A stretch of DNA of 6,152 nt. Origin: Eubacterium sp. CAG:841. GTDB lineage: Bacteria; Bacillota; Clostridia; Oscillospirales; CAG-272. Location of the stretch: contig FR898236.1 in NCBI GenBank assembly GCA_000437375.1, forward strand, positions 98,400 through 104,551, given 5' to 3'. A program made the translations under genes and the position numbers. This document shows positions 1-5,644 of this stretch, piece by piece; positions within the stretch are counted from its first letter, which is position 1; every line of letters starts with the position of its first letter. The notes beneath the pieces were generated by a model. It did no database searches. It was not told the DNA's origin and saw only the letters and a list, made by a program, of their open reading frames with translations.

Positions 1-1116
1 GGTCACATATATCCGGCGATAGCCGTCGCGGACACGATCCGCAAGCACGACAAATATTCGAAAATACTCTTTATAGCGACAAAAAACGGAATGGAAAAAT
101 CGCTTATAGAAAAGGCGGGATACCAGACCTATCATATAGAAATGAGCGGACTTCAAAGAAGTCTTTCCCTGAAAAACATAAAAACCGCAATATGCTTTAT
201 AACCTCGCAGATAGAAGCTAAAAAGCTCCTGCGCGATTTTCAGCCGGACGTAGTGTTCGCTACGGGGAATTATCTTTCGTATCCGCTTATTCACACAGCG
301 GCAAAAATGGGTATCCCCACAGCTATACACGAATCCAACGCTATTCCGGGAAAAGCCGTTAAAATGCTTGAAAAAGATGCCGACAGAATATTTATAAACT
401 TCCCCTCCACCGCAGACTTTTTCACCGACAAGGAAAAAGTGATGTGCGTCGGAAACCCGATGAGAGGCGAAGCAGTATCTCTTTCAAAACAGCAGGCACG
501 CCGCGAGCTCGACATTCCGGGAGAATACGAATATGTTCTGCTTTCGTTCGGCGGAAGTCTCGGCGCTCAGACTATAAACAATAACATTCTTTCGTTTATG
601 GAAAGCTTTTCGGCAAAGCATCCCGAAGTGTATCATATCCATGCCACAGGTAAGGGCGGTCACGACGCTTTTATGCAGAAATTCAGAGCGAAAGGGCTTG
701 ACAGTTTCAGGAACCTCTGCCCTGCCGAATATATATACGATATGCCGAAATGGGAAGCCGCAGCCGATGCGGTTATATGCAGATCCGGAGCAATGACAGT
801 ATCCGAGCTTGCGCTTATGGGCAAGGCTTGCATCTTCATTCCTTCGCCAAACGTAACGGCAAATCACCAATTCAAAAATGCGGAAGGACTTGCAAAAGCG
901 GACGCCGCAATGCTGATAGAAGAAAAGGATCTTACACCGAAAGCGCTTGAGCTTGCCGCAAGCGATATCCTTTTCACCGATAAGGGCAAGCTTTTCTCTG
1001 AAAATATACGCCGCTTTGCCCAGCCAAGCGCAAAGGAACTTATATACAGAGAGCTGCTCAGGCTCTCAAACCGCGATCTGCTTACGCTCGTCGCAGAGGA
1101 GGAAGTAAATGAGTAA
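1..1116 (+). CDS. murG: MurG, UDP-GlcNAc:lipid I GlcNAc transferase (5' truncated)
   Basis: MurG adds GlcNAc to lipid I on the inner face of the membrane, making lipid II for peptidoglycan. The reading frame is open from base 1 and begins GHIYPAIAVAD, the second half of the family's N-terminal GGTGGH loop. By comparison with the family only about 15 residues are missing; 371 codons are visible. Counting visible codons: a second glycine-loop equivalent GNYLSYP (89-95), the acceptor-side HESNAIPGK (110-118), the third G-loop FGGSLGAQ (183-190), the UDP-GlcNAc-binding CRSGAMTVSE (260-269) and NHQFKNA (288-294). The second loop reads GNY where most MurGs have GGY. A downstream ATG at 91 is not the true start, because conserved sequence continues upstream of it. 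The TAA stop lies inside ftsQ, so the two genes overlap by 8 bp and are probably translationally coupled. Identification is firm. Confidence 0.97.
   Translation, partial: GHIYPAIAVADTIRKHDKYSKILFIATKNGMEKSLIEKAGYQTYHIEMSGLQRSLSLKNIKTAICFITSQIEAKKLLRDFQPDVVFATGNYLSYPLIHTAAKMGIPTAIHESNAIPGKAVKMLEKDADRIFINFPSTADFFTDKEKVMCVGNPMRGEAVSLSKQQARRELDIPGEYEYVLLSFGGSLGAQTINNNILSFMESFSAKHPEVYHIHATGKGGHDAFMQKFRAKGLDSFRNLCPAEYIYDMPKWEAAADAVICRSGAMTVSELALMGKACIFIPSPNVTANHQFKNAEGLAKADAAMLIEEKDLTPKALELAASDILFTDKGKLFSENIRRFAQPSAKELIYRELLRLSNRDLLTLVAEEEVNE
1098..1102 (+). promoter_or_regulatory. Ribosome binding site of ftsQ
   Basis: GGAGG lies 6 nt before the ATG at 1109, inside the last codons of murG. This fixes the ftsQ start and shows that the two genes share an mRNA. 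Confidence 0.85.
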
Positions 1117-1876
1117 AACAGAGCTTGCGTCATTCCGCATAAAAGCGTTTATAATAAAATTCTGCTTTGCCGCGGCAGCGCTCGCGCTTGTTTTTATATT
1201 TGTTTTTTCGGTGCGGATAAAAACCGTAAAAATTGAGGGCAACACCATCTCCTCCGAAGAGCAGATAACCTCCTCCGCCAATCTCAAAAGCGGCGCACAT
1301 ATGTATTCAATAAACAAAGATAACATCTCCGCCGCCATACTCAAAGCAAATCCTTATGTAAACTCCGTGACGATAAGACGTAAACTTCCCTCCACTCTCG
1401 TCATCACGGTCACGGAGGACAAGCCCGCTTTCTATACGTCAAGCGGCTCCGGATTTCTCATCCTTTCAAAGGAGCTTCGCGTGCTTGGCACGGCAGATTC
1501 GGCATATGAGCTTTCGTCTTCGGGAATAATTCCCGTTGTGCTTCCGCCGATAGCAAAAGCGGAAACCGGAAAAAAGCTTGAATTTGAAACATCAAAGGGA
1601 TACGCATTCAATACGGAGCTGATAAGAATTTTCACCGAAAGCGAGATAGCAGAAGGAATAACCTCCATAGATCTTTCGAGCAAATTCGACGTTAGCGCTG
1701 TGTATAAAAGCAAATATACGATTGTATTCGGAACTTATACAGATTTAGAAAAAAAGCTGAAATTCTGCAAAAAAACGATAAATTATCTTGAAAAAACAAT
1801 GCCGGGAGTCGCCGGAACGGTGTATGCCACCGGTACCGACGAGATATCTTTCCTGGTAACAGGGACTGCGAATTAA
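1109..1876 (+). CDS. ftsQ: FtsQ/DivIB, divisome membrane protein with POTRA domain
   Basis: FtsQ (DivIB in Gram-positives) is a bitopic membrane protein that joins FtsB/DivIC and FtsL at the septum and controls septal peptidoglycan synthesis. The 255-residue product has a short cytoplasmic tail (1-13) and one membrane helix (about 14-35). An FtsQ-type POTRA domain follows (about 36-103), opening VKIEGNTISSEEQI and containing NPYVNSVTIRRKLPSTLVI, the most diagnostic stretch. The rest (104-250) is the less conserved extracytoplasmic beta domain, and there is no long C-terminal tail. The length fits the family. The start is set by GGAGG at 1098-1102. Position directly after murG is the usual dcw-cluster context. 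The TAA stop is followed within 10 bp by a hairpin terminator, so ftsQ ends this transcription unit rather than reading into ftsZ. DivIB versus FtsQ naming is a matter of convention. Confidence 0.93.
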   Translation: MSKTELASFRIKAFIIKFCFAAAALALVFIFVFSVRIKTVKIEGNTISSEEQITSSANLKSGAHMYSINKDNISAAILKANPYVNSVTIRRKLPSTLVITVTEDKPAFYTSSGSGFLILSKELRVLGTADSAYELSSSGIIPVVLPPIAKAETGKKLEFETSKGYAFNTELIRIFTESEIAEGITSIDLSSKFDVSAVYKSKYTIVFGTYTDLEKKLKFCKKTINYLEKTMPGVAGTVYATGTDEISFLVTGTAN

Positions 1877-1884
1877 CACATATG

Positions 1885-1910
1885 CGGAGCGAGAATTTCG
1901 CTCCGTTTTT
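1885..1910 (+). terminator. Intrinsic terminator after ftsQ
   Basis: A perfect 8-bp stem, CGGAGCGA (1885-1892) with TCGCTCCG (1898-1905), closes a 5-nt loop and runs straight into TTTTT (1906-1910). It starts 8 nt after the ftsQ stop and should end the murG-ftsQ transcript. Confidence 0.88.
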
Positions 1911-2013
1911 ATTTTGGCATCGCCGGTTTTGCTCTACAAGCGCATTTTTTGTATTATTTTTTCTGTTTTGGGGTGAATTTCTGCGTTTTTTTAGATTTTT
2001 TTATAAAAACATA

Positions 2014-2042
2014 TTGCAAAATTTCAAAATAAATATTATTAT
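2014..2042 (+). promoter_or_regulatory. Candidate sigma-A-type promoter of ftsZ
   Basis: TTGCAA (2014-2019, 4/6 to consensus) and TATTAT (2037-2042, 5/6) are separated by exactly 17 bp, predicting a start near 2049 and a leader of about 40 nt before the ftsZ ATG. The preceding 70 bp is very T-rich. A promoter is expected here because a terminator separates ftsQ from ftsZ. The A/T-rich background makes chance matches possible. Confidence 0.55.
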
Positions 2043-2074
2043 ATTACTGTATCTATCTTTTGGAGCAAAAATTT

Positions 2075-2080
2075 AGGAGG
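2075..2080 (+). promoter_or_regulatory. Ribosome binding site of ftsZ
   Basis: A perfect AGGAGG with 9 nt to the ATG at 2090. It decides the start: an in-frame ATG at 2060 lies upstream of this site, and the 10 residues it would add do not resemble any FtsZ N-terminus. Confidence 0.92.
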
Positions 2081-2089
2081 TTTTATAAA

Positions 2090-3223
2090 ATGGGTTTTGA
2101 ATTTGACAACAACTACGACAGCGGCGTAAAGATCAAAGTCATCGGCGTCGGCGGTGGCGGCGGCAACGCTGTAAACCGCATGATTGAAACAAACATTCAG
2201 GGCGTTGACTTTATCACGGTAAACTGCGACAAGCAGGTTCTTCTTACGTCCAGCGCACCCACAAAGATCGCCATCGGCGAAAAAATAACAAAGGGTCACG
2301 GTGCAGGCTCGGATCCCGAAGTAGGCAAACGCGCTGCTGAAGAAAACATCGATGATATCCAGAATATCATTCGCGGTGCAGACATGGTCTTCATCACAAC
2401 AGGTATGGGCGGCGGCACAGGTACAGGCGCGGCTCCCGTTGTGGCAAAGGTCGCAAAAGAAATGGGCATACTTACGATAGGTATCGTTACAAAGCCCTTC
2501 TCTTTCGAAGGAAGAAAACGTATGATTCAGGCAGAGCAAGGTATAGTTCACCTTCGCGACTATGTTGACGCTCTCGTTGTTATCCCCAACGAAAGACTTA
2601 AACAGATTTCAGAAAACAGAATCACTCTTTCCAACGCATTCGAATATGCAGACGACGTTCTCCGTCGCGGCGTTCAGAGCGTTTCGGATCTTATCAACAT
2701 ACCGGGACTTGTAAACCTTGACTTTGCAGACGTTTCTGCAGTTATGCGCGACGCGGGCTATGCTCACATGGGTATAGGCACAGGCACAGGCAGAGATAAA
2801 GCAGAGGTTGCGGCTAAGATGGCTATCACCAGCCCGCTTCTTGAAACAACGATTTCCGGCGCAACAGGTATACTTATCAACATCACAGCTTCCGCTGACA
2901 TCAGCCTTGACGAAGTTGAAACAGCTTCTTCTATGATTTCAAGCGAAGCTCATCCCGATGCAACTATCATTTGGGGTGCTACAATAGATAACAGCCTTGA
3001 AGACACTATCAAGGTAACTGTTATAGCAACAGGCTTCAAGACAGAAGATCAGGCTAAACGTTCGGCTCCTTCTGTTTCCGCAGCAGCTCCTGCCGATTCT
3101 GCTTCCGTAGTAAAACCCGCAGCAGACAAGCCCGTTAACGCGCCCGTTGCAGAAGACAAAGAAGATGCTCTCGTTTCCGACAGCGACTTCGATGACCTTA
3201 TGTCTATTCTCAGAAAGAGCTGA
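2090..3223 (+). CDS. ftsZ: FtsZ, tubulin-like cell division GTPase
   Basis: FtsZ polymerises with GTP into the cytoplasmic Z-ring that recruits the divisome. The 377-residue product has the family layout: a short N-terminus, the GTP-binding loop GVGGGGGNAVNR (19-30), the tubulin signature GGGTGTGAAP (107-116), and the T7 synergy loop NLDFADV (209-215) with both catalytic acidic residues, D211 and D214. The C-terminal globular domain runs to about 316. A disordered Ala/Pro/Asp-rich linker (about 318-362) follows, then the tail peptide SDFDDLMSILRKS. That tail departs from the usual D-I/V-P-x-F-L-R form: it lacks the proline and ends in ILRKS. The gene sits alone between two terminators with its own candidate promoter, and ftsA is not adjacent. 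By eye, isoleucine and glycine codons are more biased (ATC, GGC) than in murG, as expected for an abundant protein. Identification is certain. Confidence 0.99.
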   Translation: MGFEFDNNYDSGVKIKVIGVGGGGGNAVNRMIETNIQGVDFITVNCDKQVLLTSSAPTKIAIGEKITKGHGAGSDPEVGKRAAEENIDDIQNIIRGADMVFITTGMGGGTGTGAAPVVAKVAKEMGILTIGIVTKPFSFEGRKRMIQAEQGIVHLRDYVDALVVIPNERLKQISENRITLSNAFEYADDVLRRGVQSVSDLINIPGLVNLDFADVSAVMRDAGYAHMGIGTGTGRDKAEVAAKMAITSPLLETTISGATGILINITASADISLDEVETASSMISSEAHPDATIIWGATIDNSLEDTIKVTVIATGFKTEDQAKRSAPSVSAAAPADSASVVKPAADKPVNAPVAEDKEDALVSDSDFDDLMSILRKS

Positions 3224-3242
3224 TCATAATTTACAGATAAAT

Positions 3243-3272
3243 AAAAAGCCTCCCGAAAACGGGAGGTTTTTT
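3243..3272. terminator. Bidirectional intrinsic terminator between ftsZ and the convergent gene
   Basis: The perfect 7-bp stem CCTCCCG (3249-3255) / CGGGAGG (3260-3266) has an AAAA loop, with TTTTTT after it (3267-3272) and AAAAA before it (3243-3247). It therefore works as a terminator on both strands. It begins 20 nt after the ftsZ stop and 14 nt beyond the end of the minus-strand gene, so it serves both convergent transcripts. Confidence 0.92.
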
Positions 3273-3285
3273 ATATGTAATACAA

Positions 3286-3723
3286 TTATTTAAGAAATGC
3301 AAAATCTTTTACGATCGGAAGCTCCTGTGCTTTGCCCTTGCATACGTTGACGAAACCTATAATCTTCAAAACCAGAATTATGATCGTGCATACGCCGAAT
3401 GCAACCCATCCGAGAAACGGAACGATGCATAAAAATGCCGAAAGCACAAGGCAAATTTCAAGTTTAAGCGTTTGCTTTACATTAAATGAAACGTACTTTG
3501 AATTATTGATTGCAAGGAGAGCAACAATAATTCCTACCCATCCCATAAGATAAGGAGCCATTGCAATAACCTTATTTTCGGAAATGTCAGCCGGATCGAA
3601 TTCCGCAGTATGATCCGAAGGATCATTCATCGTCGATGCGTTATCACCAAGCGAGTGTCCGCAGTTGCTGCAAAAAGCGGCATTGTCATCACACTGAGTT
3701 CCGCAGTTAGAACAGTTTTTCAT
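3286..3723 (-). CDS. Zinc-ribbon, multi-pass membrane protein of unknown function
   Basis: The 145-residue product opens with a zinc ribbon: CSNCG (4-8) and CSNCG (18-22) give a CxxC-x10-CxxC zinc-binding set. A polar acidic linker follows (about 25-50). The C-terminal half has three hydrophobic segments (about 53-73, 84-104 and 106-128) and ends in a short soluble tail. The segment from KYVSFNVKQTLKL through the last helix resembles small Tic20/DUF4870-like membrane domains (recalled by eye, not searched). Proteins of this build are common in gut Clostridia, but I know of no established function. The start is ATG 3723, because AGAGAGG lies 9 nt upstream; an in-frame TTG at 3753 lies upstream of that site. 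The gene is a single unit with a very good promoter and faces ftsZ tail to tail. Real coding: high confidence. Role: unknown. Confidence 0.9.
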   Translation of the reverse strand: MKNCSNCGTQCDDNAAFCSNCGHSLGDNASTMNDPSDHTAEFDPADISENKVIAMAPYLMGWVGIIVALLAINNSKYVSFNVKQTLKLEICLVLSAFLCIVPFLGWVAFGVCTIIILVLKIIGFVNVCKGKAQELPIVKDFAFLK

Positions 3724-3732
3724 AGCATTATA

Positions 3733-3739
3733 CCTCTCT
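3733..3739 (-). promoter_or_regulatory. Ribosome binding site of the zinc-ribbon gene
   Basis: AGAGAGG on the minus strand, 9 nt before the ATG at 3723. It fixes this start over the in-frame TTG at 3753. Confidence 0.78.
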
Positions 3740-3764
3740 GAATAAAAATTCAAAACTTTTATAA

Positions 3765-3793
3765 ATTGTATAGCATAAAAACTTAATTGTCAA
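3765..3793 (-). promoter_or_regulatory. Strong sigma-A-type promoter of the zinc-ribbon gene
   Basis: On the minus strand, a perfect TTGACA (3793-3788), a 17-bp spacer and TACAAT (3770-3765, 5/6). The predicted start is near 3758, giving a leader of about 35 nt that contains the ribosome site. This is the best-matched promoter in the window apart from the one before pcp. Confidence 0.85.
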
Positions 3794-3796
3794 TGA

Positions 3797-3820
3797 TTTT
3801 TCGCATTTTTTGCGTTTTTT
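3797..3820 (-). promoter_or_regulatory. Phased A-tracts upstream of the promoter (UP-element-like)
   Basis: Reading the minus strand, three A-runs (3820-3815, 3811-3806, 3801-3797; 6, 6 and 5 bases) repeat every 9-10 bp, separated by GCG-containing steps. They lie immediately upstream of the TTGACA box, about 39-62 bases before the predicted start. That is where the RNA polymerase alpha C-terminal domains bind UP elements, and phased A-tracts also bend DNA. Function is inferred from position. Confidence 0.5.
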
Positions 3821-3853
3821 CGCGCTTTACAGATATAACCATATCTCCAAAGT

Positions 3854-3883
3854 AAAATAAAAGCACCGCTTCGGCGGTGCTTT
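3854..3883 (-). terminator. Intrinsic terminator of the pcp-lipoprotein operon
   Basis: The perfect inverted repeat AGCACCGC (3862-3869) / GCGGTGCT (3874-3881) extends to 10 bp with flanking A-T pairs. On the minus strand the tetraloop is CGAA, and TTTATTTT follows. It starts 11 nt past the lipoprotein stop codon and separates the operon from the promoter of the next gene. Confidence 0.9.
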
Positions 3884-3894
3884 CTTAGTTCTTA

Positions 3895-4653
3895 TTATTT
3901 TGTTTTATTGACTTTTTCGTTGCTGTATGTGAACACCATAACGCGCTCATAATTCATCCAGACAGACTGCCCGTCTTTTACTTCTTCAATCTTTTCGTTT
4001 ATAAAGTCCGTAATCTCTTCGACGTTTGCCGCATCTATGTCGGCAGTGGATGATTCCATTCTGCAACTTTTCGTAAGAACGGTAAATTCAAAACCGATAT
4101 CTTCAAGAACGATGTCGTTTTCTTCAAGCGCCTTTACCGAAGTGATTATTCCGTCGGCAACCTGCTCCGATTTCAGAGGATTTCCGAAAACAACAGCGTC
4201 TATAGAAGTTATCTTTTCCTCTGCCGCATACTTCTCGACGTTTTCAACGCTCATAAAAGTATAGTCGGTATATTCTTCGTTATAAAGACGGAGCCAGCGA
4301 ACATCGGTAACATATTTTCCCGCTTCGCTGTAACTGAAAATGTGGTTCAGCTTGTCGCGCATTGCGTTGTTCGCTCTTGTAACGGCGTATCCGTCCGAAA
4401 TGTTGTTTGCCGAATAAGCATAAATTTCAAATTCGGTATCATCGTCAAGACAAACGGCTTTTATTTCATATCTGCTGCTTGTTTTTTTGTTGTTGCTGTA
4501 TGAAAGGAGCTCAAAACTTTCTCCTTCATATTTATCTTCCAGGTAGTTAAGTACCTGTTTCTCATACTTTTTCGATGCCGCGCACGATGTCAGCAGCAAT
4601 GCCGAAGCACATAACGCCGCGACAAGGCACAGCAATACCTTAAATTTACGCAT
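3895..4653 (-). CDS. Putative lipoprotein of unknown function
   Basis: The 252-residue product starts with a lipoprotein signal peptide: basic MRKFK, a hydrophobic core (6-21) and the lipobox LTSC (21-24). Cys24 should become the lipid-modified N-terminus, anchoring the protein to the outer face of the membrane. The mature part is hydrophilic and acidic with no further membrane segment. It begins with a helical KYEKQVLNYLEDKYEG stretch, a form often seen at the start of small clostridial lipoproteins. I recognise no domain or catalytic motif in the rest. The ATG at 4653 is supported by AGGGGG 8 nt upstream. Its gene starts 12 nt after the pcp stop, so the two are co-transcribed, and a terminator follows directly. 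Lipoprotein status is well supported; function is unknown. Confidence 0.9.
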   Translation of the reverse strand: MRKFKVLLCLVAALCASALLLTSCAASKKYEKQVLNYLEDKYEGESFELLSYSNNKKTSSRYEIKAVCLDDDTEFEIYAYSANNISDGYAVTRANNAMRDKLNHIFSYSEAGKYVTDVRWLRLYNEEYTDYTFMSVENVEKYAAEEKITSIDAVVFGNPLKSEQVADGIITSVKALEENDIVLEDIGFEFTVLTKSCRMESSTADIDAANVEEITDFINEKIEEVKDGQSVWMNYERVMVFTYSNEKVNKTK

Positions 4654-4661
4654 AAAATTTT

Positions 4662-4667
4662 CCCCCT
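4662..4667 (-). promoter_or_regulatory. Ribosome binding site of the lipoprotein gene
   Basis: AGGGGG on the minus strand, 8 nt before the ATG at 4653. It overlaps the TAG stop codon of pcp (the stop and the ribosome site share TAGGGGG), which suggests translational coupling between the two genes. Confidence 0.82.
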
Positions 4668-5271
4668 AAATCATTTGCGCCAAAATTATTTCTATCGCAC
4701 GACTCATCATATCGATCCCCATCGACGGCGAGCCGCTTTTCTGACCGTCTGCATACGGAAGATGAATAAATCCCGCAGGCACGTCGCTTTCGGTCGAAGC
4801 GAGCCGGTCAAGCGCTGAAAACATAATGTAGTTACAAATATACGTCCCTGCCGAATACGAATACCCCGCAGGAATATTTTCTTTTTTCAAGGCGTCAAGT
4901 ATCTTCCTTGCGTCATATGTTGAAAAATATGCCGCAGGCGCGCCCTCTCTTGCCGGAAGCTCTGTCGGTCTGGCGCTCCCTCCCGGATAAAGTCCGGCTT
5001 CATCTTTAATCGCGCCGCAAAGGTTTATCGCAACGCGTTCTATTCTTATTGCAGACGTTCCGCCTGCCTGCCCGGTCATAAGCACGGAATCCGGTGAAAA
5101 ATCGTCTATTGCGTCGAAAAGAAGCTTTTCGGCGCCTTCCCACAACACGGGAAGCTGAAGCTTTATAAGCTCACATCCAAAAGGCGGTATAATGTTTTTC
5201 ATCGCTTCGGCAGAGGGATTTATCGTCTCTCCTCCGAATGGTTCAAAGCATGTAAGAAGTATCTTTTTCAT
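4666..5271 (-). CDS. pcp: Pyroglutamyl-peptidase I (pyrrolidone-carboxylate peptidase)
   Basis: Pcp is a cytoplasmic cysteine peptidase (MEROPS family C15) that removes N-terminal pyroglutamate from peptides. From Met at 5271 the product has 201 residues, a normal length for the family. It starts KKILLTCFEPFGGETINPS (2-20), the family's N-terminal signature, with Cys8 where Gly is usual. All three catalytic residues are in place: Glu78 in IERVAIN, Cys146 in AGTYICNYIMF and His170 in GFIHLPY, matching Glu81/Cys144/His168 of Bacillus Pcp. The core GQAGG (67-71) and AAYFST (113-118) are also typical. An in-frame GTG at 5295 would add 8 residues; I prefer the ATG because family members begin right at KKIL. 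Neither start has a well-placed ribosome site. The gene is first in an operon with the lipoprotein and has its own promoter. Confidence 0.95.
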   Translation of the reverse strand: MKKILLTCFEPFGGETINPSAEAMKNIIPPFGCELIKLQLPVLWEGAEKLLFDAIDDFSPDSVLMTGQAGGTSAIRIERVAINLCGAIKDEAGLYPGGSARPTELPAREGAPAAYFSTYDARKILDALKKENIPAGYSYSAGTYICNYIMFSALDRLASTESDVPAGFIHLPYADGQKSGSPSMGIDMMSRAIEIILAQMI

Positions 5272-5329
5272 AGAAAAACTGTCCGTCCGGGTCACATATT
5301 AAATTGTGTATTTTCCTCAATACGGATTT

Positions 5330-5358
5330 ATTATACAATATAATTATTAAAAAATCAA
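5330..5358 (-). promoter_or_regulatory. Promoter of the pcp-lipoprotein operon
   Basis: On the minus strand, TTGATT (5358-5353, 4/6) and a perfect TATAAT (5335-5330) are 17 bp apart. The predicted start is near 5323, leaving a leader of about 50 nt before the pcp ATG. Confidence 0.8.
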
Positions 5359-5480
5359 GACTTTTTCATTAATTTAAGGATTTACAGTATTCATAATGTT
5401 ACAAAGGCAATCAGCCGCGCTGCTCCCTCTCAATAATATTTTACGGATAAAACCGTAATTTTATGAATAAAAAAGTAAAA

Positions 5481-5498
5481 TTTATACCAAAGTATAAA
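5481..5498. repeat. Dyad TTTATAC-N4-GTATAAA, operator-like
   Basis: A perfect 7-bp inverted repeat with a 4-bp spacer (5481-5487 and 5492-5498). A third copy of TTTATAC lies at 5526-5532, on the -10 box of the minus-strand promoter-like signal. The arrangement suits a dimeric DNA-binding protein, but the A/T-rich context weakens the case. Confidence 0.4.
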
Positions 5499-5525
5499 AT
5501 AAAAATATCCTTTTGTGAAGCGGAT

Positions 5526-5553
5526 TTTATACATTCGGCTCGCTCTATGTCAA
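5526..5553 (-). promoter_or_regulatory. Promoter-like signal pointing toward pcp
   Basis: On the minus strand, a perfect TTGACA (5553-5548), a 16-bp spacer and TATAAA (5531-5526, 5/6). The predicted start is near 5519, about 200 bp before the pcp promoter. It could make a longer pcp leader or a separate small RNA; no terminator is visible between it and pcp. Confidence 0.45.
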
Positions 5554-5575
5554 AATCGCACGACGAAAATATAAT
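5547..5575 (+). promoter_or_regulatory. Candidate promoter of mazF
   Basis: ATGTCA (5547-5552, 4/6) and a perfect TATAAT (5570-5575) are 17 bp apart. The predicted start is near 5582, giving a leader of about 160 nt before the proposed TTG start. Its -35 box occupies almost the same bases as the -35 of the opposing minus-strand signal. Confidence 0.5.
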
Positions 5576-5624
5576 AAAGTGAGCGGCAAAGCGCAGTGCC
5601 TTGTCTGCTCGCGGCACATTCTGT

Positions 5625-5644
5625 AAATATTTGTCACAATATTT
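5625..5644. repeat. Dyad AAATATT-N6-AATATTT
   Basis: A perfect 7-bp inverted repeat around TGTCAC (5632-5637), located in the predicted mazF leader about 100 bp before the coding start. It could be a protein site or a weak RNA hairpin. The arms contain only A and T, so chance is a serious alternative. Confidence 0.3.

Noticed and set aside
484..870. Minus-strand open frame of 128 codons inside murG
   Set aside because: It is an antisense shadow of strongly conserved MurG coding sequence with no family-like features.
1882..2076. Plus-strand open frame of 64 codons between ftsQ and ftsZ
   Set aside because: It is Phe-rich low-complexity translation of T-rich DNA, crosses the terminator and the ftsZ promoter, and has no ribosome site.
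2060..2089. Earlier in-frame ATG for ftsZ, adding 10 residues
   Set aside because: The perfect AGGAGG at 2075-2080 lies downstream of it and serves the ATG at 2090. The extra residues do not resemble FtsZ N-termini, and the ATG at 2060 lies too close to the predicted transcription start to have its own ribosome site.
2039..2551. Minus-strand open frame of 170 codons over the ftsZ start
   Set aside because: It is antisense to the conserved GTP-binding region of ftsZ, Cys-rich with no recognisable domain, and has no promoter or ribosome site.
5396..5458. A 20-codon plus-strand open frame
   Set aside because: It has no ribosome site, no promoter and no family resemblance.
5441..5463. Hairpin TTACGG/CCGTAA followed by a short T-run, considered as a terminator
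   Set aside because: The stem is only 6 bp with a short, broken T-run, and no plus-strand transcript is known to arrive from the left.
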